Origin: Flavobacteriales bacterium | Lineage (GTDB): Bacteria > Bacteroidota > Bacteroidia > Flavobacteriales > TMED113 | Direction of reading: 5' to 3' | DNA length: 6,828 nt | Assembly (NCBI GenBank): GCA_002713285.1 | Contig: PAVX01000032.1 | Location: 36,452-43,279, forward strand | Shown: in pieces, positions 1-4,827 of the stretch | How positions within the stretch are numbered: the stretch's first letter is position 1 | Layout of the letters: the number at the start of each line of letters is the position of its first letter | Program-made: the position numbers and the translations under genes | Notes under the pieces: generated by a model | The model's database searches: none | The model's input: only the letters and a program-made list of their open reading frames with translations | What the model was told of the DNA's origin: nothing

Positions 1-206
1 GGTTTTTCCATCTCTGGCATTAAGCCCTCAGATAAACATATAAAATTGGCTACAGTTAGTGGAGTTTGTTCATAAAAAAGAGATAAGTTTATATCACCTT
101 TATTTGTTATTATTTTTGCATACATACCATCATTTAATTTTAGTCCTCCGCAAGATATGAACAAAAAAGTTAATAAAACAGTAACAAAAAGAGCTATTTT
201 TTTCAT
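1..206 (-). CDS. Cyclophilin-type peptidyl-prolyl cis-trans isomerase, lipoprotein (3' part missing)
   Basis: This is the N-terminal 68 codons of a gene that runs off the left edge, starting at the ATG at 206..204. The product begins MKKIALFVTV, continues as a hydrophobic signal segment and reaches a lipobox-like FISC with the acceptor Cys at residue 19, so it is predicted to be a lipoprotein. The mature part contains AKIITNKGDINLSLF, then TPLTVANFICLSEG, which is the characteristic opening strand and helix of cyclophilins. The catalytic Arg/Phe/Gln region lies outside the window, so activity cannot be judged. Cyclophilins isomerise Xaa-Pro bonds; this one should act on exported proteins in the periplasm. 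Its ATG overlaps the TGA of the FKBP gene upstream (ATGA), which implies co-transcription and probably translational coupling. There is no Shine-Dalgarno sequence. From memory, a cyclophilin lipoprotein after a GldI-like gene is common in Flavobacteriia. Confidence 0.88.
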   Translation of the reverse strand, partial: MKKIALFVTVLLTFLFISCGGLKLNDGMYAKIITNKGDINLSLFYEQTPLTVANFICLSEGLMPEMEK

Positions 207-751
207 TTTTCTATATTTAGTAGTTTAATATTTAATAATAATGTCGAATAAGGTGGAACAGATTGTTTATATCCTGAGAGACCAAATCCAAGATACGAAG
301 GTATTATAATCTTTGCTTTATCACCAACTTTCAGGAGTTTAATTGCATAATTTAAACCTCGCATTTGCTTAGAATATCCTATTTTAAAAGTTAATGTGTC
401 TATAAAAACGTCATCTATAACTCTTTGCATATCATCGAATACAACACAATTGTACGCTATAGATACATTATCTCCATCGATTGGACAACTTGATTTTTGA
501 TAAATAGAGTGATAATCAATGTAAATTCTAATTCCTGTTGAATCTTTATGAAAATCAATGTTCGATAATAATAGTAACGAATCTATCATTCTTTCTTCAT
601 CTTGAATCATAGTTTTAGTAGCATCAATAAAAACATCTGTCATTTCATTAGGCTTTGGTGGAGTAATTCTTTCTTGATATTTCGGCCTACAAGAAAAAGA
701 AAAAAAAACAAGTAAAAAGGATAAAAAAAATAAACGAATCTTATTAATCAT
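203..751 (-). CDS. GldI-like FKBP-type peptidyl-prolyl cis-trans isomerase lipoprotein
   Basis: The 182-residue product has a Lys/Arg N-terminus, a Phe/Leu-rich signal segment (about residues 6-20) and Cys21 in FSFSC, indicating a lipoprotein on the periplasmic side of a membrane. Residues 30-80 are charged and helical-looking. The FKBP fold occupies about 90-182, with GDNVSIAYNCVVF, then MRGLNYAIKLLKVGDKAKII (residues 130-149), then IIPSYLGFG and the closing VPPYSTLLLNIKLL. The Trp at the floor of the FKBP12 pocket (GWEEG) aligns by eye with Leu133 in GLNYAI, so prolyl isomerase activity may be reduced. Size, lipoprotein nature and position after a DHH gene and before a cyclophilin gene fit GldI, which Flavobacterium johnsoniae needs for gliding. 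The window shows no other gliding gene, so GldI function is an inference and the symbol is withheld. Both ends overlap neighbours by ATGA. Confidence 0.85.
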   Translation of the reverse strand: MINKIRLFFLSFLLVFFSFSCRPKYQERITPPKPNEMTDVFIDATKTMIQDEERMIDSLLLLSNIDFHKDSTGIRIYIDYHSIYQKSSCPIDGDNVSIAYNCVVFDDMQRVIDDVFIDTLTFKIGYSKQMRGLNYAIKLLKVGDKAKIIIPSYLGFGLSGYKQSVPPYSTLLLNIKLLNIEK

Positions 752-1743
752 GTTTTACAAAATTCTGCAAGCACTTCAGAAAAGTAGTTAATCGAATCTT
801 CCATATTCTTATTAGTTAAAAAACCTCCTGCTGCATTTTTATGACCACCTCCATTAAAATATGTTTTAGCAAATAAATTGACATCAAAATCACCCTGAGA
901 CCTGAAAGACATTTTAATACCATCTTTAAATTCAATAAATAAGGTGGAAAATCTAATATTTTTTAAACTCAAAGGCATATTTACAAAACCCTCAGTATCA
1001 CCTTTTTGATAATTACATTCTAGTAGGTCTTTCTCCTTTAAAAAGGTTAAAGCTGCTTGTTGTTTTTTAAAGATTTTTAAATTATCTAAAATAATTTTTA
1101 ACAGTAGTAATCGCGATTTATTTTGTGAGTCAAAAAGATTCATATGAATTGAAGAGTGATTAATATTAAACTTTAATAATTCACTAACTATCACATGTGT
1201 GTTATGAGTAACATTTGGATATCTCAAACTCCCTGTGTCAGTAATAATACCAGTGTAAATACAAATAGCTATATCCTTACTTAACTTATAATGTAAATTA
1301 AGCAAAAAACTATACATTAATTCAGCTGTAGACGATATTTTAGGATCTGATAAAATTTGATTACAGAAATTGTCAGGTTCTTCATGATGATCAATCATAA
1401 TTTTATAGGACCGACTATTTTCTATTGCATTCACCATCATATCTACCCTATGTAGTTTATTGAAATCTAAACAAAAAATTAAATCTGACTCATCTATTAA
1501 CAAATTTGATTTAACTTCATTGCCTTCGTAAACAATAACACGATCATTACCTGGTAACCATTTTAAACAAGCCGGATACTCATTAGGAACAATAATATTA
1601 ACATTATGATTTTGTGTTAAAGCATGAAATAAAGCTAAAGAAGAACCTAGCGCATCACCATCAGGTGTTTTATGTGTTGTGATAACTATATTTTTCTTCT
1701 CAGATAATTTTTTTTTAACAAAAGGATAATCTATACTAAACAT
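748..1743 (-). CDS. nrnA: DHH/DHHA1-family phosphoesterase, NrnA-like (oligoribonuclease / pAp phosphatase)
   Basis: The 331-residue product has the full set of DHH-family metal motifs: HKTPDGDALGS at 24-34 (His24, Asp28, Asp30), LDFN at 92-95 (Asp93), the DHH triad at 118-120, and TDTGSLRY at 168-175 (Asp169). The C-terminal DHHA1 domain ends with the substrate-binding GGGHKNAAGG loop at 298-307. Length and domain order match NrnA-type enzymes, which use Mn2+ to remove nucleotides from very short RNAs (nanoRNA) and, in many members, dephosphorylate 3'-phosphoadenosine 5'-phosphate in the cytoplasm. Sequence alone does not show which activity dominates, and c-di-AMP or pGpG phosphodiesterases share the fold. 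No PAS, GGDEF or membrane segment is present, which argues against a GdpP-type enzyme. It is the first gene of the minus-strand run and its TGA overlaps the ATG of the FKBP gene. A TAnnTTTG element lies only five bases upstream of the ATG. Confidence 0.92.
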   Translation of the reverse strand: MFSIDYPFVKKKLSEKKNIVITTHKTPDGDALGSSLALFHALTQNHNVNIIVPNEYPACLKWLPGNDRVIVYEGNEVKSNLLIDESDLIFCLDFNKLHRVDMMVNAIENSRSYKIMIDHHEEPDNFCNQILSDPKISSTAELMYSFLLNLHYKLSKDIAICIYTGIITDTGSLRYPNVTHNTHVIVSELLKFNINHSSIHMNLFDSQNKSRLLLLKIILDNLKIFKKQQAALTFLKEKDLLECNYQKGDTEGFVNMPLSLKNIRFSTLFIEFKDGIKMSFRSQGDFDVNLFAKTYFNGGGHKNAAGGFLTNKNMEDSINYFSEVLAEFCKT

Positions 1744-1748
1744 TTAAA

Positions 1749-1756
1749 CAAAAATA
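1749..1756 (-). promoter_or_regulatory. Candidate -7 promoter element (TAnnTTTG) for the DHH gene
   Basis: The minus strand reads TATTTTTG, an exact match to the Bacteroidota -7 consensus TAnnTTTG. Its final G is five bases from the ATG at 1743. The transcript would therefore start at or almost at the initiation codon, giving a leaderless or nearly leaderless mRNA. No TTG-like -33 element is seen at the usual distance. Matches are cheap in AT-rich DNA, so this stays a candidate. Confidence 0.4.
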
Positions 1757-1760
1757 ATAT

Positions 1761-1788
1761 AAAATATGATATAGATATATCATATTTT
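1761..1788. repeat. 28-bp palindrome in the divergent nrnA-like/ndk gap (possible operator)
   Basis: The left arm AAAATATGATATA (1761-1773) is repeated exactly as its reverse complement in 1776-1788, around the two-base centre GA. It lies between two divergent genes, where a transcriptional terminator has nothing obvious to terminate. It also sits just upstream of the candidate DHH -7 element, so a protein-binding site covering the -33 area is the more natural reading. The stem has only one G-C pair, so it would be weak as an RNA hairpin. Chance symmetry in AT-rich DNA is possible. Confidence 0.55.
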
Positions 1789-1794
1789 TTTAAT

Positions 1795-1802
1795 TAAATT
1801 CG
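1795..1802 (+). promoter_or_regulatory. Weak candidate -7 element for ndk
   Basis: TAAATTCG differs from the Bacteroidota TAnnTTTG consensus at one position and ends 13 bases before the ndk ATG, a plausible distance. It is followed by nine consecutive A residues (1806-1814) that form the short leader just before the start codon. There is no Shine-Dalgarno sequence, and A-rich leaders are usual for this phylum. No -33 TTG is evident. Confidence 0.25.
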
Positions 1803-1815
1803 ATCAAAAAAAAAT

Positions 1816-2238
1816 ATGGATAATAATAGAACATTTACAATGATTAAGCCAGATGCAGTTCAAAATGGGTATTCAGGTTTAATATTAGCAAAAATAGAAG
1901 AAGCTGGATTCAAAATTGTAGCAATGAAAATAACTAAATTATCAAAAGAGTCAGCAAGATTATTTTATGAAATCCATCAAGAAAAACCTTTCTTTGATGA
2001 CCTTGTTAACTATATGACATCTGGACCTATCATTGCTGCTATACTTGAAAAAGAAAATGCTGTGTTAGATTTTCGAGAATTAATTGGGAACACAAATCCA
2101 AAAGAAGCAAAAGAAGGTACAATTAGGCAAATGTATGCTAAATCAATCGATGCAAATGCTATACATGGATCTGATAGTGATATTAATGCTTCAATTGAAG
2201 GCGAATTTCACTTCTCTTCAGAGGAAATCGTTTCTTAA
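1816..2238 (+). CDS. ndk: Nucleoside diphosphate kinase
   Basis: The 140-residue product is a complete Ndk, the cytoplasmic enzyme that moves the gamma-phosphate of ATP onto other (d)NDPs through a phosphohistidine. The N-terminal strand [10 protein letters not shown] carries the conserved KPD (11-13). The Kpn loop region [13 protein letters not shown] is at 59-71, [14 protein letters not shown] at 91-104, and the active site NAIHGSDS at 114-121 places the phospho-accepting His at 117. The C-terminus [12 protein letters not shown] is of the usual Bacteroidota type and length. The first ATG is the natural start because the protein begins exactly where family members do. The gene is transcribed alone on the plus strand, divergent from the DHH gene. 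Its TAA shares the bases TTAA with the stop codon of the converging DUF721 gene, leaving no space for a dedicated terminator. Confidence 0.97.
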   Translation: MDNNRTFTMIKPDAVQNGYSGLILAKIEEAGFKIVAMKITKLSKESARLFYEIHQEKPFFDDLVNYMTSGPIIAAILEKENAVLDFRELIGNTNPKEAKEGTIRQMYAKSIDANAIHGSDSDINASIEGEFHFSSEEIVS

Positions 2239-2513
2239 TCAAAGACAATATGCTTTATATTTGAGTTCAGAGCACCTATTTTTTGTAATAGAGTATTTTT
2301 TTGCGATGACAAATCTTTCTTTAAATATGGTTTTTTTACAGCTATATAAAGCGTCTTATTCTTAAATCTTATATTATAAGTCTCTGATGCAAGTTTTTCG
2401 CCTACCACTTGCTTCCATAATTCTTCAAAACGCATTGGCTTCTTTGATTGTACAACATTCACAAAATCACCAATTAATTCATTTAGTTTTTTACTTTTTA
2501 AGTTTCTCTTCAT
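2235..2513 (-). CDS. DUF721 / DciA-like protein
   Basis: The 92-residue product starts [17 protein letters not shown] and has the DUF721 pattern: an amphipathic N-terminal helix, [17 protein letters not shown] (29-45, with Trp33 and Gly38), then a strand-helix section [18 protein letters not shown] and the closing [12 protein letters not shown]721 includes DciA, the protein that in most bacteria replaces DnaC and helps load the replicative helicase DnaB. This short form has essentially only the KH-like core, so a helicase-loading role is inferred from the family. The start at 2513 was chosen because the conserved domain begins there and a good ribosome-binding sequence precedes it. Upstream in-frame residues would be an alternative reading of recF. 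It overlaps the recF 3' end by 23 bases and ends in the TTAA shared with ndk, so it is almost certainly co-transcribed with recF. Confidence 0.85.
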   Translation of the reverse strand: MKRNLKSKKLNELIGDFVNVVQSKKPMRFEELWKQVVGEKLASETYNIRFKNKTLYIAVKKPYLKKDLSSQKNTLLQKIGALNSNIKHIVFD

Positions 2514-3600
2514 ATAAACCCTCTTTATTAAACATAAAATACTTACAACTACTATCAACTTTATCCATAATAGAATCAATTCGTGTAAAGCTAGTATCGG
2601 TAATAAAAATTTGACCAAATTCATTTTGATTCAAAATTCTAACTATTTGTTCAACTCGACCAGCATCTAGTTTATCAAAAATATCGTCTAATAATAATAT
2701 GGGGGTGGTATCTAATTTGGATTTTAATAAATCGAAATATGCAAATTTTAACGCAATTAAAAATGTTTTTTGTTGACCTTGAGAGCCTGATTTTTTTAAA
2801 CTGTGTTTATTTAACTCAAATACAAAGTCATCTCTATGTACACCTGAACTTGTAAACATTAAGATTTTATCTTTTTGACGATTTTTATGTAATAACTCTT
2901 CAAAAGCATGATGATTTAATTCTGACTTATAAACAATATCCACATGTTCATTTTTTTGTGCTATAAAATCATAGTAATACTGCACAGTATCTATCATTAA
3001 AGAAATACATTCTTTTCGTTTTACATGAATAATATTACCTAAATGACATAATGTTTTATCATATGTTAAAAGTAAATCTCCATTTAATGATAGTGTTCTG
3101 GAATCCTTTAGTAATGAATTCCGTTGTTTGAGAGTCCTATTATATGCAATTAAACTATTCAAATACTCTTGATCTAGTTGAGATAATAATTTATTGATAA
3201 ATTTTCGTCTTTCATCTCCTCCTCCAAGCACTATGCTACTATCTAATGGAGTGATAATAACTAATGGGATTTTACCTATATGATCAGATAGTTTTTCATA
3301 TTTTTTATCATTAAACTTAAACTGCTTATGCTTATCTTGTAAAGACCCTTTAATCTCCAACAAAACGTTGTTGTTTAAAAAATCACCTTTAAGAATAAAA
3401 AAGTTTTGACCGTACTTAATATTATCAAATTCAAAAGAATTGTAATAACTTTTACAAAATGACAAATAGTAAATAGCATCTAATAAATTTGTCTTCCCTA
3501 CTCCATTATCGCCTAAAAAACAATTAACATGTTGTGAAAACTGGATCTTTAAACTTTCATGGTTTTTAAAGTTTACTAAAGACATTAATTTTAAAATCAT
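2491..3600 (-). CDS. recF: DNA replication and repair protein RecF
   Basis: The 369-residue product is a full-length RecF, an SMC/ABC-type ATPase that binds DNA at gaps and, with RecO and RecR, helps load RecA on SSB-coated single strands. The N-terminus LMSLVNFKNHESLKI is the usual first strand. Walker A is GDNGVGKTN at 30-38. The ABC signature is SGSQGQQK at 271-278. Walker B is ILLLDD at 301-306, followed by the D-loop FDKLD (308-312), and FITDT (332-336) is the usual switch strand. The central arm (about 95-240) is diverged, as is normal. The ATG at 3600 starts the protein where family members start. The leader has no Shine-Dalgarno sequence but contains a 7-bp inverted repeat. recF is the first gene of a two-gene unit with DUF721 and is divergent from the TPR gene. 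It is not next to dnaA/dnaN here, as is common in Bacteroidota. Confidence 0.97.
   Translation of the reverse strand: MILKLMSLVNFKNHESLKIQFSQHVNCFLGDNGVGKTNLLDAIYYLSFCKSYYNSFEFDNIKYGQNFFILKGDFLNNNVLLEIKGSLQDKHKQFKFNDKKYEKLSDHIGKIPLVIITPLDSSIVLGGGDERRKFINKLLSQLDQEYLNSLIAYNRTLKQRNSLLKDSRTLSLNGDLLLTYDKTLCHLGNIIHVKRKECISLMIDTVQYYYDFIAQKNEHVDIVYKSELNHHAFEELLHKNRQKDKILMFTSSGVHRDDFVFELNKHSLKKSGSQGQQKTFLIALKFAYFDLLKSKLDTTPILLLDDIFDKLDAGRVEQIVRILNQNEFGQIFITDTSFTRIDSIMDKVDSSCKYFMFNKEGLYEEKLKK
2519..2526 (-). promoter_or_regulatory. Shine-Dalgarno-like site for the DUF721 gene, inside recF
   Basis: The minus strand reads AAAGAGGG followed by TTTAT and the ATG at 2513, a purine-rich site at normal spacing. 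It lies within the last codons of recF and supports the short start for the DUF721 gene. It stands out because most other genes here have no comparable sequence. Confidence 0.5.
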
Positions 3601-3601
3601 A

Positions 3602-3620
3602 ATTATTTATACGAAATAAT
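3602..3620. repeat. Small inverted repeat in the recF leader
   Basis: ATTATTT (3602-3608) and its exact reverse complement AAATAAT (3614-3620) flank the five-base spacer ATACG, ending one base before the recF ATG. A hairpin there would bury the ribosome entry region, but the stem is entirely A-T and chance is a good explanation. Confidence 0.3.
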
Positions 3621-3634
3621 ATCATAAAATAACT

Positions 3635-3642
3635 TAATTTTG
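3635..3642 (+). promoter_or_regulatory. -7 promoter element of the TPR-ribH unit
   Basis: TAATTTTG is an exact TAnnTTTG match, with its G 18 bases before the ATG at 3661. That predicts transcription starting in about the next ten bases and a short A/T-rich leader. No TTG-type -33 box is visible. Location in the divergent gap, correct orientation and spacing make this the best-supported promoter in the window. Confidence 0.6.
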
Positions 3643-3651
3643 CGGCAAAAT
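3637..3651. repeat. 15-bp palindrome overlapping the TPR-gene promoter
   Basis: ATTTTGC (3637-3643) and GCAAAAT (3645-3651) are exact reverse complements around a single central G. The left arm contains the TTTG of the plus-strand -7 element. On the minus strand the same symmetry yields TTATTTTG (3653..3646), one mismatch from TAnnTTTG and pointing towards recF. It could be an operator or simply two back-to-back promoter cores. Confidence 0.45.
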
Positions 3652-3660
3652 AAATTTTTT

Positions 3661-4350
3661 ATGAAAAAAACTAACTCTACAGAAAAGCAATTTGCAAATA
3701 TCGAAGAAGGTCTTAGTAAAACTGAACAATTTATTGAAAATAATAGAAAAATTATATTTTCAATCATTGCTGGTCTTGTTGTGCTATTTATAGGGTTCTA
3801 CTCATACAATAACCTATATAAAGCACCTTTAAATAAAAAAGCTCAAGATCAATTATTTATCGCTGAACAATACTTCGAAAAAGATTCATTTCAAACTGCA
3901 CTAGAGGGAACAGGTAAATTTGAAGGTTTAATTTCTATATCATCAAAATACGCTAATACTAAATCTGGTTCATTAGCTAAGTATTATGCAGGTATATCTT
4001 ATTTAAATATTGGAGAATATGAAAAAGCAATAGCAATACTAGATCAATATAAATCTGATGACAGATTATTACTATCAATTGCACATATTGCTATTGGAGA
4101 TGCTTTTGCTGAATTAAGTCAACCTACAGAAGCAGTAGAGTATTATGAACAAGCAATTGGTATAGAACAAAATGCATTAATTACGCCTATTACACTATTT
4201 AAATGTGGACAATTATATGAAATAGAAGAAAAATATAATGATGCAATTAATTGCTATAAAAAAATTAAAGAAGACTATCCAGATTCAGAAATTGCAAAAT
4301 CAGTCGACAAATACATAAACAAACTTAAATATCGTAATACTGACAAATAA
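3661..4350 (+). CDS. Membrane-anchored tetratricopeptide-repeat protein
   Basis: The 229-residue product has a charged cytoplasmic N-terminus (residues 1-30), one membrane helix (about 31-49, IIFSIIAGLVVLFIGFYSY) and a soluble C-terminal part expected in the periplasm. That part contains TPR-like helix pairs. The clearest are AKYYAGISYLNIGEYEKAIA (106-125), AHIAIGDAFAELSQPTEAVEYY (141-162) and LFKCGQLYEIEEKYNDAINCY (179-199), ending KEDYPDSEIAK. The layout resembles YfgM-type proteins (single anchor plus TPRs), which act as periplasmic chaperone or scaffold partners, but no partner can be read from the sequence and the role here is unknown. The ATG at 3661 is preferred over an in-frame TTG at 3640 because that TTG lies in the -7 element and adds no conserved residues. 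Three bases separate its TAA from ribH. From memory, this TPR-ribH pairing recurs in Flavobacteriia. Confidence 0.9.
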   Translation: MKKTNSTEKQFANIEEGLSKTEQFIENNRKIIFSIIAGLVVLFIGFYSYNNLYKAPLNKKAQDQLFIAEQYFEKDSFQTALEGTGKFEGLISISSKYANTKSGSLAKYYAGISYLNIGEYEKAIAILDQYKSDDRLLLSIAHIAIGDAFAELSQPTEAVEYYEQAIGIEQNALITPITLFKCGQLYEIEEKYNDAINCYKKIKEDYPDSEIAKSVDKYINKLKYRNTDK

Positions 4351-4353
4351 GTC

Positions 4354-4827
4354 ATGAAAACTAAAGCTAATCTAGCTCATTTAAGTATCAATAGTGCTAA
4401 AGGGAAAAATTTTGGTATAGTAAGATCCGTATGGAATGATGCTATCACTAAGAGACTATATGATGGTTGTTATAATACGTTATTAAAACATGGAGCAATC
4501 AAAGAAGATATTAAAACCCTTGAAGTACCTGGTAGTTTTGAATTAATATATGGTGGAAAAAAAATGGCTAAAGAATCTGATATAGATTCAGTTATAGTTA
4601 TTGGAAGTATTATAAAAGGAGAAACACCTCACTTTGATTTCATATCCCAATCTGTAACTAATGGAATTAAAGATTTAAATATATTGTTTGAAATTCCATT
4701 TGTTTTTTGTGTTTTAACAGATTTGAATCAAAACCAAGCAATCAATCGTTCTGGTGGAAAAATAAGCAATAAAGGTGTTGATGCCGCACTAGCTGCAATT
4801 ACACTAATCAACAACTCTATATATTAA
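4354..4827 (+). CDS. ribH: 6,7-dimethyl-8-ribityllumazine synthase
   Basis: The 157-residue product is a complete lumazine synthase. It condenses 5-amino-6-ribitylamino-uracil with 3,4-dihydroxy-2-butanone 4-phosphate in the penultimate step of riboflavin synthesis. Active-site landmarks are VRSVWNDAIT (23-32, with Trp27 as the aromatic stacking residue), LEVPGSFEL (56-64), GSIIKGETPHFDFIS (84-98, with catalytic His93), FVFCVLTDLNQNQAINRSGG (116-135) and NKGVDAALAAI (139-149). The usual GAVIRG is here GSIIKG, a conservative change. The protein should assemble into pentamers or an icosahedral shell, as the family does. It is probably co-transcribed with the TPR gene, only three bases upstream, from the promoter at 3635. 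Its last 11 bases overlap the 3' end of the converging HMG-CoA lyase gene. No FMN riboswitch is seen, and no other rib gene is present. Confidence 0.96.
   Translation: MKTKANLAHLSINSAKGKNFGIVRSVWNDAITKRLYDGCYNTLLKHGAIKEDIKTLEVPGSFELIYGGKKMAKESDIDSVIVIGSIIKGETPHFDFISQSVTNGIKDLNILFEIPFVFCVLTDLNQNQAINRSGGKISNKGVDAALAAITLINNSIY

Noticed and set aside
700..730. Runs of eight and nine A (poly-T on the coding strand) in the FKBP signal-peptide region as phase-variation tracts
   Set aside because: They encode the expected Phe-rich signal segment. Runs of this length recur throughout this AT-rich window, so slippage control cannot be argued from one copy.
1761..1791. Palindrome followed by a T run read as an intrinsic terminator
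   Set aside because: It lies between divergent genes with nothing obvious to terminate, and the stem is almost wholly A-T, too weak for a normal terminator.
2220..2237. Short GAAA-TCG-TTTC hairpin at the end of ndk
   Set aside because: The stem is only four strong pairs with weak flanking pairs and no T tract follows, so it is not a credible terminator.
2084..2365. Plus-strand open frame across the end of ndk and into the DUF721 gene
   Set aside because: It is out of frame with ndk and antisense to DUF721. The translation is low in complexity and shows no family motif, while both overlapping genes are well supported.
2387..2614. Plus-strand open frame opposite DUF721 and recF
   Set aside because: It is antisense to two recognisable genes, has no motif and lacks a plausible start region. 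Such frames are expected by chance.
2514..2624. Longer N-terminus for the DUF721 protein, with a hydrophobic stretch resembling a membrane helix
   Set aside because: The extra residues are recF read in another frame. The conserved domain begins at the Met at 2513, which has a good ribosome-binding site.
3640..3660. TTG start adding seven residues to the TPR protein
   Set aside because: The TTG lies inside the -7 promoter element, so it would be upstream of or at the transcription start. The ATG at 3661 opens directly on the normal N-terminus.
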